Under the pieces are notes generated by a model, which made no database searches, was not told the origin of the DNA, and worked only from the letters and a program-made list of their open reading frames with translations. A DNA stretch of 64,000 bases, taken from Myroides sp. 1354. GTDB taxonomy: Bacteria; Bacteroidota; Bacteroidia; Flavobacteriales; Flavobacteriaceae. This document shows positions 54,901 through 62,321 of this stretch, one piece after another (position 1 is the stretch's first letter; each line of letters opens with the position of its first letter). The stretch is from contig NZ_JACAGN010000006.1 in NCBI RefSeq assembly GCF_030324495.1, positions 59,579-123,578 of the forward strand, given 5' to 3'. The translations under genes and the position numbers were made by a program.

Positions 54901-57900
54901 GATGGGGAAAGTACGATGCGTCGTAGCTATAGTTATTACAAAGGGTTTAAGGATCGAAGAGAACGTAAGTTCTTAGGATTTGGTGAAATTATTACCAATG
55001 AATTAGATCGTACAGGAGAAGTATTCCGCAGTGTAAAAGATGAATATTTAGTTAAAGGATTAACGGAATCGGAAGCGTATGGACCTGGATTAAATCCAAT
55101 GGTACGTCAGTATTATTTTAAAAAGGGATTACTAGAGAAACAAACGATGTACGATAAATTTGAACGTATTTATTCCAAAGTGCAAAATGCTTACCAATTT
55201 TATAAAGTTAGCCCTACTAATCAAGGAGATTATACGATTGGTTCAGGACAAGCTAGTTTTTCAGAAAAAGGAAGATATCTACCGTTGTTAAGTAGTGTAA
55301 TAACTTCAAAATATGAATTTAATGGTACTGATGTTTCTGGATATGAACATCAAACTCGTGTGTATTTTGATCGTTATGACCGTTATGGAAATGTTTTAAA
55401 GTATAGAGATGTTGGAGATAGTCGTACTTTAAATGCAGCGGATCTACTTACGGTGAATATGACCTATCATTATAATACAACCAATTATTTGGTGTCTATT
55501 CCGAAAACGCATGAAGTAACTTTCCAAGGACAAAGCCGAAAAGTAGAAAGCGAAATTGATACAAAGGGGAATATGATTGGATTTAAAAAGATATTGAGTC
55601 CAACTGAGTTTGTCAAGTATGAATTTGTGTATGATGGTTTTGGTAATTTAACTCGAAAAAGACACCCGATAGTAGATGGAACTCAATATGTAGAGGATAT
55701 TACGTATGAGAATCTGTTTAATTTATATCCGACCAAAGTAGAAAATAGTCGCGGTGGTGGTGCGTTGTTGCAATATCTTTATGGATTTGATAAACTAACT
55801 TCTGTAAAAGTAAATGGACTTGAGGGGGTTAATTATCATTATGATTCATTTGGCCGATTGAACATGATTACTGCTAGTTATGTTAATAGCAAATACGTAT
55901 TGCAAAATATTTACAACCTACAGTATAATCCACAGCAAAATATGTATCCATACGTATTAACAGAAAAAGCTGTAGCGATGATGGATATGCAACAACCTGT
56001 TTATTCTACTGCGTATTATCAATCCAGTTTATTTACGGATGGTTTGGGACGTGTGATTCAAGTAAAACAGCAGTTGGACAAAGAAGCAGACTGTCCAGGA
56101 AGTGCTTTGGGCTATCGACTTGCAGTAAGTGGTGGAACAGTATATGATGAGTTTGGTAGAAGTATCAGAACCTCATTACCTTCAGAAGAAGTCAATTGTT
56201 CTCAAGATCTCGTAAGTGGGTTAACCCAGTTTTCTACACCAATTATTGATGTTAATAATTCAGTAGAAGTAGTTTATGATAATGTAGATCGACCTGTCTA
56301 TGAATTTGCTCATGGAATAAATGCAGAAACAAGTTATACATATGGATTTGATGTGGATTGTTTTGACGTGAAACGATTTAAAAAAGAAGTGGTTTTACCA
56401 GAAGGAAATAAAACAATCTCCTATTTTGATGCCAAAGGGAGAAATACATCCATAAAGCAGATCGGAGATAATCAAACCCTATGTACGAAATTTGATTACA
56501 ATGCACTAGGTGATATCTTGAAAGTAACTGATGCAGAAGGTAAAATAACGTCTTATACGTATAATACCATCGGACAGCTGATAACAAAAAATCAAGTAGA
56601 TAGAGGATTAACTAAGTACAAATATGACAAGCTTAGTCAATTGATTCAATTAGAAACAAGTAATTTAATACAGGCAAGTCAAGCCATAACATATACCTAT
56701 AATCAAGAACAGTTAGTACAAGAAAAATACCCCAATAAAACGGTAGATTATGTGTATAATCAAGATTTATTGACTGAGGTATATGATGATATGATCCATG
56801 ATAAATTTACATATGGTTATTATGGAGATATTAGCAAACAAGAAAGAACAGTGCAAACACCAGATGGGCGTTCTTATACTTCAGAGCTTTCATTTCTGTA
56901 TGATTTTTGGGGAAGAGTAGGAAGGATAGTCTATCCCGATGGTGAAAAAGTAAGGTATCATTATGATCAGGGTGGTTTGTTAAAGCAAATTGTCAATGAA
57001 GATGATTTCAATTATGTAAAATCTATTACCTACGATCATTATGGTAACCGAAAGAAAATTATCTATGGAAATGACGTAGAGACGGAGTATTTTTATAGCC
57101 ATCAACAGCGATTAAGAGGATTGACTTTACGTCGTCCAAATAATGAATTGTTTACGAATGTATTGATGAGTTATGATCGCAATAGCAATATTAAGTCTAT
57201 TTATAATACAAGTTCATTGCATGCTACGTTTGATGTGGGAGGAGTATATGGAAATAAATATGAATACGATGGGTTTAATCGCCTAAAAACAGCATCTACT
57301 TCATGGGAAGGAAAGCGAGAAATTCATAAATCAAGTGTCGTAATGGGGTATAATAAAACGCATGGAATTGTGTCTAAAAATCAAGGACACAATGTGTTTA
57401 ATGTTTATACAAATACTTCTGAAAATACAGAAAATCAGTATGATGCATCTTATGTGTATACTTCAGCCAATCATCAAATAACATCGATTACGTATCAAAA
57501 TGCGGGTAATGGTAATCATACCTACAGACAAACGATGAACTATGATGCTAATGGAAACTTGATTAAGAGTGTTAAAATGATTGTAAGTGAAAATCATGTT
57601 ATAGAGGGTAGAAGTTTGTATTGGGATGCTAAAGACCAGTTGCAAGCCGTTGTTGTAGGGAATCAAGTATCCTATTATGATTATGATTATACCGGAAATC
57701 GAGTAGTTAAGAGTTTAGGGCAGAGTCAAAGTTTTGCTGTGAATGGCGCATTTAACTCAAACCTTTCTGTTGTTGATAGTTATGTTTTATATCCAAACCA
57801 ATACATTACAGTAGAGGAATCAGGTAATTTTACCAAGCACTATTATTCAGGAAGTGAGAAAATCGCTAGTGCTTTAGGTTCAGGTATTTCTTTTGAAAGT

Positions 57901-59700
57901 GGAAATAGTACATACCGCACGGAGTTTGAAAGAAGGGTAAGAGGACTATTTACCGAATCTAATTATGATGAGCCTCAATTTTTTAATCTGGCTACTAGAT
58001 CAATAAACTGCGAAGAAGCATTATATTATTTAGTACAGCTGTATAATGAAGATGAGAGTTCAGAATGTGCAAAAATACTTAGAGAATTAATGCATTCAGG
58101 AGCAGACCCATGTGAGATTGTGAAGAAGATGGAGGAAATAGGGTGTACTAAAAACTGTGATAAAGAGTTAGAGGCTATTATCAGTGATTTTTACAAAGAG
58201 AAGAATGAAAAATGTTTAAAAATTATCGAAGATCAACGTAGTAAAGGCTATACTTCTTGTGAAATTATAGAAATACTGTATAAAGAAGGCTGTTTAAATA
58301 AAGATTGCCTAGAAGAGTATAGCAGCTGGATTCTTTTCTTAGAAGAACACAAGCGTTTTGATTGTTTGAGTATGCTTTTAGAATATGTTCAGAAAAGTGG
58401 TATGAGTACGTGTGAAGCTGTCAAATATATGGAAGAGCACAGTGATTGTTTTGATGTCGTGGTCATAGAAGATTGTTATAAAGAATTTATAGCCGCTTAC
58501 GAAGACTGTATCAGACTTTATGGAGAGGAGTGTATGCGCGTTTTTGAAAAATACGAATTGGAAGCCCCAGAGTCATCAGGTGGAATGAGTAGCATCGATT
58601 ATTGTAATCTATTAGAGTTAATCATTAGACCCCCTGTAAGACCGGTACCTCCAGTTGTTTTGCCAGAAGCACCAACTCCAGAGGAAGGAGAAGGAGAATC
58701 TGAAATTGATCCTGTAATTCCAGACGAACCCGTGATTCCGGAACCTCCTTATCGTTCGGGTAAAATTTGGTGGTACCATAGCGACCATTTAGGAAGTTCT
58801 TCTTACCTTACAGACATTAATGGAATACCAACACATTACTATGGATACCTACCATTTGGTGAACTGATGGTGGAACACAACAATAGTAATTATGACAATG
58901 TGTATAAGTTCAACGGTAAAGAATTGGATCCGCAAACAGGTTACTACTACTACGGTGCGCGTTATTACGATCCGACGATGAGTATATTTTTAAGTGTGGA
59001 CCCGTTGGCGGAACAAACTATGGAACCGTATTCGTATGTTGGAAATAATCCTATACGCTATACAGATTCTACAGGAAAGAAGAAGGAGGATTGGATTCTT
59101 TTGACAGGAAATAGTGCTTTATGGTATGGAGGGAATTATGGTGATAAATCTAATCCTAAGCATACTTTTAAAGCAACATCAGGGATGAATAATGTTAAGT
59201 TTACTCAAGGTACAAAAACTGGTTATGAAAGTCTTCAGGTTACTAAATACCAATATGTTAAAAATTTGGGACCAACGGTAGAAGGTAAATATAAGATTAA
59301 TTTAAAACCAGATCCATCCCGAGAAGCTAAAGCTGATTTAAAAACAGGAGAGCTTTTAAGAAACCCTGAGGGAGGAATTGAAAAGATTCCTAATTTTGTA
59401 GAAAATCCGAATAATCCTGGTTATGGATGGCGTTATAGAGAATGGGGAGATAATAGAGCGAGATTAGAACCGGTTAATGTGTCTCAACCAAAAGATTTAG
59501 ATGGTAATACTCAAAATAGAGATTTATCCTCGTTCTATTTACACGATTCAACTAAAGGTTATTCGCACGGTTGTCATGAAGTAGATACCGATTTATTTAG
59601 TAAGTTAAATGAGTATAGAGATTCTGGAAATAATTCAATCGAAGTACAAATCAGTTATCCTAATAAAAATCATATAACAAATGGAGGGACAAAAGAATAA
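48952..59700 (+). CDS. Giant SpvB/FG-GAP/RHS polymorphic toxin with SHGC-motif tip
   Basis: 3582 residues in one frame. Order: a signal-like N-terminus (about 1-36); beta-rich domains; an SpvB domain near 490-560 (YPIEIPAGRKGMQPNLSLSYSSG); six FG-GAP-like calcium loops (DIDGDGLPD, DVNSDGLPD, DINGDGYPD, DLNGDGLPD, DINGDGLPD, DFNGDGYPD) between about 875 and 1910; a TcdB-like middle; YD/RHS repeats at about 2215-2930; a cysteine-rich helical repeat block at about 3018-3203; a Pro/Glu-rich linker; the RHS core at about 3270-3376 (DHLGSSSYLTD, GARYYDP, LSVDPLAE); and a 200-residue tip. The tip has His3531 and SHGC with Cys3541, like the L,D-transpeptidase (YkuD) motif, so it may act on peptidoglycan (inference). 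It ends inside the start of the lipoprotein gene. Confidence 0.9.
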   Translation: MTIKRKFNIYNTILYRILLLAFFYSTVVYPIQSYAGTLSFIDFKIAQSASFLGELDSIELTDSREPFVEEPDQKEEEYEVYSPSNARSVTIKEMKEAPVFSQIYLADLAYGIIGSQYGESDDPLDNFFEVLIQEPIDPSKAYYLEYSVKGVNSLSSLARSINGNPALGNNLVRYSAQETIIKERINPTLLKKGSNRIFFNLNNSSGVETIVNQVKIVQEEGGNKQESLVLTDVQQTTEGRLYLRGFVSSNQPSTLRYSMHAIPLVDKKEFEVIFDFNLKETSYLVYQEANADLQKIDLTPWLKRTNSLSQVQHEVTLPNRSERFSIVHDQENHIEVPGAAIQFPQEAIGSSITEIQVEKLRKIDLAPPGAGIVNITKNQQGYRFLPDGSTFEKDGVISIEFDEHLVPNGTKHEDIHIFYFDESSKKWVAIPKDQVLAEQNIVRGLTNHFTDYIAGVIQMPESPDYSGFTPTSARNLPAAKPTDKINFIELPEASITGDANVTYPIEIPAGRKGMQPNLSLSYSSGSANSGWVGLGWDLNVPSIEVNTTWGAAIYDPSQESELYSMSGEDLVLLNNGVEYTPNLDNRIARVSNATFAPRIEGSFNKIERLGSSPSTYSWVVTTKSGVKYYYGSVAQARLTTGSGTQGNIVKWMLNKVEDLNGNYVEYEYELKNFSGGSLSGGKQLYVKTIFYTKHANGSANNMYKISFKRTNVVGSSAREDKTFSVRRGVKEVEDDLLSEIVINRVMYGEEYNIRKYVLKYKKGAFGKTLLDKVTQMQDIYVFHTHEFEYHNEIANGGMFAGRTRVQSPTDFAGVFSKLKASASAIGGGKGEYKGINAGIYGGFASIFKPTTLLFISRAGTLGVTGFSSSSKSESIIALMDIDGDGLPDKVFKSGDNLYYRKNINGHFSGLKSPIIGRSNFSKSKTKTLGAGLEANLIAHASGTKSWSETKIPVYIEDVNSDGLPDIVDNGVVYFNSLSNRERIPVFHVNSSRSSNPIFTSGAISVSPPPTLPSPQISTADIVKMWQAPFNGTVNITGTIKSTGSTAYYSIEKGNELQTSDTSFLKTITSVPRTNSATALNSITVQKGDRIFFRVISGSSGANVSVEWDPKVTYTSTADANYIDSNGLKPYDNPFSQGYIISGFTPVEIKENGTYYVKADPLVVDNRVTSTNAPELSDEVVLVIKRFKLNTTNTASTNLYLPTHAGALVDVYEKRIKLGELNTIPPLDYEFTVSNIIGGDETSFQYIKAEIRSTSNVNWQKINALWNPRITDSEGYLDKVLIPEATIYNKEYRKQNLALTLSGLTTFKIPHSITVSGCNGNCTEGYVYFTAKNGKGEVFKESSTSDQYVKYRFKYEGGALKNFSKFNTNTGNYNVVGGTSTETRFELLPATTSLGNKVYFEWHSENPLVAEKLVGNVNQAVLKVTTVLGGSGTPTTTTSPVPANVFAKLGNNQFGPMYQNWGFFGYKSKLEVQNRTEPINQKTISNEGAQQGVNQDSADLSESEFRECEEKETYEDYMACVEQKRNRNGTPTPETPPRLYILYPNKELEKWQLNSKMFVTSLLSSPYLERIEDEGEGPDDPDDRYSRDRGVDGSGEGPDTSHSAKGVIKYITSVSKGFTAGAIVVSRSENKVTGKAINDFRDINGDGYPDILGDRIQLTNEKGGLTQRIIDKKVLQNFDAKGTGTGVSIASGTLLGFIQSVKGKTVSPSPAVVSGGSAAGFGVNVSYFKTTDFVSSDLVDLNGDGLPDFVEKGGQIALNYGSEFRSDSTWGITDVKESETTTYSGGGGINLFNGSISGGFSISKNVSEDVISLLDINGDGLPDKIVGKNTVYLNTGTGFSNQAIYLPVSSSKENQNISGGINANVTYCIYFIVPLVFTGPKICFSLGGDIGKSLSKEVVQIMDFNGDGYPDILVSDSEGDLQVAYSRIGKTNLLKTIKRPLGGVIQIDYDNKNPHDNKKIGLSYAMPFTKYVMTKASIYDGYAGDGESTMRRSYSYYKGFKDRRERKFLGFGEIITNELDRTGEVFRSVKDEYLVKGLTESEAYGPGLNPMVRQYYFKKGLLEKQTMYDKFERIYSKVQNAYQFYKVSPTNQGDYTIGSGQASFSEKGRYLPLLSSVITSKYEFNGTDVSGYEHQTRVYFDRYDRYGNVLKYRDVGDSRTLNAADLLTVNMTYHYNTTNYLVSIPKTHEVTFQGQSRKVESEIDTKGNMIGFKKILSPTEFVKYEFVYDGFGNLTRKRHPIVDGTQYVEDITYENLFNLYPTKVENSRGGGALLQYLYGFDKLTSVKVNGLEGVNYHYDSFGRLNMITASYVNSKYVLQNIYNLQYNPQQNMYPYVLTEKAVAMMDMQQPVYSTAYYQSSLFTDGLGRVIQVKQQLDKEADCPGSALGYRLAVSGGTVYDEFGRSIRTSLPSEEVNCSQDLVSGLTQFSTPIIDVNNSVEVVYDNVDRPVYEFAHGINAETSYTYGFDVDCFDVKRFKKEVVLPEGNKTISYFDAKGRNTSIKQIGDNQTLCTKFDYNALGDILKVTDAEGKITSYTYNTIGQLITKNQVDRGLTKYKYDKLSQLIQLETSNLIQASQAITYTYNQEQLVQEKYPNKTVDYVYNQDLLTEVYDDMIHDKFTYGYYGDISKQERTVQTPDGRSYTSELSFLYDFWGRVGRIVYPDGEKVRYHYDQGGLLKQIVNEDDFNYVKSITYDHYGNRKKIIYGNDVETEYFYSHQQRLRGLTLRRPNNELFTNVLMSYDRNSNIKSIYNTSSLHATFDVGGVYGNKYEYDGFNRLKTASTSWEGKREIHKSSVVMGYNKTHGIVSKNQGHNVFNVYTNTSENTENQYDASYVYTSANHQITSITYQNAGNGNHTYRQTMNYDANGNLIKSVKMIVSENHVIEGRSLYWDAKDQLQAVVVGNQVSYYDYDYTGNRVVKSLGQSQSFAVNGAFNSNLSVVDSYVLYPNQYITVEESGNFTKHYYSGSEKIASALGSGISFESGNSTYRTEFERRVRGLFTESNYDEPQFFNLATRSINCEEALYYLVQLYNEDESSECAKILRELMHSGADPCEIVKKMEEIGCTKNCDKELEAIISDFYKEKNEKCLKIIEDQRSKGYTSCEIIEILYKEGCLNKDCLEEYSSWILFLEEHKRFDCLSMLLEYVQKSGMSTCEAVKYMEEHSDCFDVVVIEDCYKEFIAAYEDCIRLYGEECMRVFEKYELEAPESSGGMSSIDYCNLLELIIRPPVRPVPPVVLPEAPTPEEGEGESEIDPVIPDEPVIPEPPYRSGKIWWYHSDHLGSSSYLTDINGIPTHYYGYLPFGELMVEHNNSNYDNVYKFNGKELDPQTGYYYYGARYYDPTMSIFLSVDPLAEQTMEPYSYVGNNPIRYTDSTGKKKEDWILLTGNSALWYGGNYGDKSNPKHTFKATSGMNNVKFTQGTKTGYESLQVTKYQYVKNLGPTVEGKYKINLKPDPSREAKADLKTGELLRNPEGGIEKIPNFVENPNNPGYGWRYREWGDNRARLEPVNVSQPKDLDGNTQNRDLSSFYLHDSTKGYSHGCHEVDTDLFSKLNEYRDSGNNSIEVQISYPNKNHITNGGTKE

Positions 59701-60067
59701 ATTAATATTTTATGTTATTATCATTATGTGTATAATTTCATGTAGAAGTCAACAAAGTCTTAATTATAAAATTCCAAATAAAATTTATCTTAGAGTAGAA
59801 AATAATAAACATGAATTAAATCAAAATAAGGTGTCTACTTTTATTAAAGATATTAATAAAAGTAGGATATTGAAAGATGATGATCCTATTCCATATATTT
59901 TTGATTTTATATTGGAGTATAATGATACAATTATTACTATGAAATCTGATGGGGTCTATTATTTTGAGAATAACTTAAAATTCTATCCATATTCTGATTT
60001 AGTAAAAAAGTATTGGAATTTCCAAGATGAAGATTTGTTACCAATTAGACCTCTTGAAAAAAAATAA
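59681..60067 (+). CDS. Small lipoprotein, probable immunity protein for the RHS tip
   Basis: A 128-residue lipoprotein. The ATG at 59681 overlaps the last 20 bases of the RHS gene in another frame, a tight coupling. The signal segment LIFYVIIIMCIISC places the lipidated Cys at 21. The mature part is charged with no family I recognise. Position directly after a polymorphic toxin, small size and periplasmic or outer-membrane anchoring fit an immunity protein against a cell-wall-acting tip. That role is inferred from context only. Confidence 0.7.
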   Translation: MEGQKNKLIFYVIIIMCIISCRSQQSLNYKIPNKIYLRVENNKHELNQNKVSTFIKDINKSRILKDDDPIPYIFDFILEYNDTIITMKSDGVYYFENNLKFYPYSDLVKKYWNFQDEDLLPIRPLEKK

Positions 60068-60148
60068 TTATCAAAATTTACCACATAAATTATATCATCT
60101 ATGTGTTGACACACATTACAAATTGGCTTTCAAATTAGAACAAACATC

Positions 60149-60180
60149 ACCCCAACCTTCCAAAAACGGATCGTTGGGGT
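60149..60180. terminator. Hairpin after the first toxin-immunity pair
   Basis: ACCCCAAC (60149-60156) pairs with GTTGGGGT (60173-60180), followed by TTGTTATTT. The same hairpin recurs at 62284-62317 after the second immunity gene, with a better T tract. Confidence 0.65.
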
Positions 60181-60819
60181 TTGTTATTTAGGGGGGGATT
60201 GTTTAGTGGAAAAAGAAACACCCCACCACCGTTACACCATTAAAAAAAGGCTTCGACTTTAACCAACGACAATGGTAGAAGTGTTTCAAAAAGGTAAAGT
60301 ACAGCCGAAGACTACAAAAAAGTAACAGTGGAGTAGTAAAAAGAGTAGTTGGGTTTTGGGCAATGGTTTATATAAGAGCAAACAATTACAACGTAGACTA
60401 CAATCTAAAGGCGTACAATTGATTTAAAAAGTGTTTTGCTGTAAGTTATCTATTGCAATAAAAACAAATGGTTGTAGCAATTTATTTTTAAAAGTAGTTT
60501 ATCGTCAGTGGAGTAGTAAAGAGGAACGAAGTGAGTCGAAGGCTACGACAGTGGGGATAAACAATTGTGGTTTGAAATACTGCTTTTTTACTTTGAAGGC
60601 AAAGACTACAATTGCAAAGTACAAAAACAGCCAAATGAAAATAAAAAGATTGTATGCATTTATTTTTACAACATAGTAATTGATTCATTAAAACAAAGTA
60701 AATCGATTGTACGAAGGATTTATTGCCTTAAAAATAAAAGTATACTATTTTTAGGAAGTTCTTCTTACCTTACAGACATCAATGGAGTGCCAACGCATTA
60801 CTATGGGTACCTACCGTTT

Positions 60820-60866
60820 ACCTCATTGATGCTTCTATTTGTTTTGGTATTCGGTGCACTTCGTGA
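60820..60866 (+). other. 47-bp insert 1 in orphan RHS core (copy 1)
   Basis: Lies between CCGTTT and GGTGAACTG, which are contiguous in the intact gene (58851-58869, CCATTTGGTGAACTG). Its length is not a multiple of three, so it shifts the frame and leads to a stop. It starts ACCTCA and ends TGA, which with the next GGT gives TGAGGT, an inverted pair. The second cassette has the identical 47 bases at 63009-63055. Confidence 0.8.
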
Positions 60867-60924
60867 GGTGAACTGATGGTGGTTTACAACAACAGTAACT
60901 ATGACAATGTGTATAAATTTAATG

Positions 60925-61043
60925 ATTTCGGAGACTAAAGCGAGTAGCTTTAGTTGAACGAACCGCACGTAGTGCAGAGTTAGACCCACAAATCGACGAA
61001 GGAGATTCACCGAGGCCTAAAAAAATAATAAGGAGGAGGTAAA
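60925..61043 (+). other. Inserts 2 and 3 in orphan RHS core (copy 1)
   Basis: Insert 2 (60925-60976) replaces GTAAA between AATG and GAGTTAGACCCACAAA. It contains the small hairpins ACTAAAGC..GCTTTAGT and GCAC-GTA-GTGC. Insert 3 (about 60993-61043) lies between CCACAAA and CAGGTTAC and ends in the purine-rich word AAGGAGGAGGTAA with an in-frame stop (61040-61042). Counterparts are 63114-63165 and about 63182-63229. Confidence 0.75.
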
Positions 61044-61771
61044 CAGGTTACTACTACTACGGTGCGCGTTATTACGATCCGACGATGAGTGTGTTTTTGA
61101 GTGTGGATCCGTTGGCGGAAGAGTTCCCAGGATGGAATCCGTATCATTATGTACACAATAATCCTGTTAATTTAGTGGATCCAACGGGGATGAGCGCGGA
61201 GAGCTATGATCAGGATCCACCTAAAAGAGATACTTCAGATAATCATATAGTTAGAATTCCGAGTTCGCCTCCACAGCAAGGGTATCCAGGACAAGGATTG
61301 GATGATCTTATTACATCTGGAATTCAGTGGATTGGATCTTTGATTACAGGAAGTGATGTATCTGAAGAAACTTCAGGAAATATTCAACTAGCGACAACTC
61401 TAGCAATTGTAATTGTTTCTAAAGGAAAAAATGTAAAAGCTGTTGAAGCAGTAAAATCAGCTGATAATGCTAAATCATTATTGAAGCAAGGAAGGGCAGG
61501 AAAGCAAGAACGATTAACGGAATTAATGACTGATTCTAAAGTCAGTAAAGCTGATAGAGGATGGCTTAAGCAAGAAAAAAATCAAATCGATAGAGGTAAA
61601 AGAACGTCTATGAGAAATCCTCCTGGCAAAGATTTAGCTCATGAAAGAGGTAGAGAAGCGGCGAAGGGATATTCTTATAAAAATTCTAATTTACAAAATA
61701 GAAAAGATCATAGAAATCAGCATAAATATGATAATTTTGGAAAGAAGAATAAGGAAAGACCTATACAATAA
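61043..61771 (+). CDS. Orphan RHS tip, polymorphic toxin type 8-like
   Basis: The frame is open from 61043, just after an in-frame TAA; the first ATG is 61085. It encodes the last part of the RHS core (GARYYDPTMSVFLSVDPLAE, HYVHNNPVNLVDPTGMS), then a linker, a hydrophobic stretch (IQLATTLAIVIVSKG) and a basic C-terminal domain. That domain has QERLTELMTDSKVSKADRGW, NPPGKDLAHERGREAAKGYSY and HRNQHKYDNFGKKNKERP, which I recognise as polymorphic toxin type 8 (Ntox8-like), predicted nucleic-acid-active. No proper signal or N-terminal RHS shell is attached, so as it stands it is probably silent or poorly expressed. Confidence 0.75.
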   Translation, partial: TGYYYYGARYYDPTMSVFLSVDPLAEEFPGWNPYHYVHNNPVNLVDPTGMSAESYDQDPPKRDTSDNHIVRIPSSPPQQGYPGQGLDDLITSGIQWIGSLITGSDVSEETSGNIQLATTLAIVIVSKGKNVKAVEAVKSADNAKSLLKQGRAGKQERLTELMTDSKVSKADRGWLKQEKNQIDRGKRTSMRNPPGKDLAHERGREAAKGYSYKNSNLQNRKDHRNQHKYDNFGKKNKERPIQ

Positions 61772-61782
61772 AAAACGAAATT

Positions 61783-62166
61783 ATGTATATTAAAGAAATT
61801 GAGAAAGTGTCATCTTTAGAACCTTTAGAAAGGTATAAATATTTTATAAAGAAAGTAGCGGATAGCGAATTAATTTATACATTAATAGATTCTAATAGTA
61901 GATACGTTACATCTATAGTTGATGGTAAGGAATTGTTTCCAATGTGGTCATCTATAGATTTTGTAAACTTATGCAAAGTAAATGGATGGGAGTTATTTGA
62001 AATAAAAAAAATAGATTTCGATGATCTAGAAAATGAGGTATTCGATATTATAGCAGACCATAATTATTTAATAAATGTCTTTCCTGTAAAAGATAGAACA
62101 GGTTTTGTTGTAGATTTAGAAGAGTTTGCTAATGATTTGAAAGAAGAGTTAGAGAATTACTCATAG
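61783..62166 (+). CDS. DUF2750-like probable immunity protein
   Basis: A 127-residue acidic cytoplasmic protein starting 11 bp after the orphan toxin tip. The pattern YKYFIKKVADSELIYTLID, SIVDGKELFPMWSSIDFVNLCKVNGWE and the closing NYLINVFPVKDRTGFVVDLEEFANDLKEEL fits the DUF2750 family, often found beside toxins. A cytoplasmic immunity protein suits a nucleic-acid-acting tip, unlike the lipoprotein that follows the main gene. The role is inferred. Confidence 0.75.
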   Translation: MYIKEIEKVSSLEPLERYKYFIKKVADSELIYTLIDSNSRYVTSIVDGKELFPMWSSIDFVNLCKVNGWELFEIKKIDFDDLENEVFDIIADHNYLINVFPVKDRTGFVVDLEEFANDLKEELENYS

Positions 62167-62283
62167 CAAGTTTAGCCTATGTATAGAATATTATCTTAGT
62201 TGGTTTGACCCTAATCGCACAGATTTAACTTCGTTCAATTCGGCTGAATCCTCGAGTGCAATCCGTGTGTTAATTACATAATT

Positions 62284-62321
62284 AACCCCAACCTTCCAAA
62301 AACGGATTGTTGGGGTTTTTT
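62284..62321 (+). terminator. Terminator after the DUF2750-like gene
   Basis: AACCCCAAC (62284-62292) pairs with GTTGGGGTT (62309-62317), followed by a T tract. Confidence 0.85.

Larger units (their letters stand above)
60149..61190 (+). repeat. Duplicated cassette-head block, copy 1
   Basis: About 1 kb that recurs at 62284-63383. The first third is loosely conserved, and from about 60485 it is nearly identical. It has no credible gene, although one 103-codon frame (60565-60876) is open. The second half is an RHS core segment: GSSSYLTDINGVPTHYYGYL (about 60754-60816), then pieces encoding ELMV-YNNSNYDNVYKFN and ELDPQ, then GYYYYGARYYDPTMS at 61043-61090. These pieces are split by inserts at 60820-60866, 60925-60976 and about 60993-61043. 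Confidence 0.85.

Noticed and set aside
60565..60876. 103-codon open frame in the cassette head, also present at 62754-63065
   Set aside because: It runs from AT-rich non-core sequence into the RHS core and stops just after insert 1. Its open state follows from the duplication, and no signal, domain or start site supports a gene.
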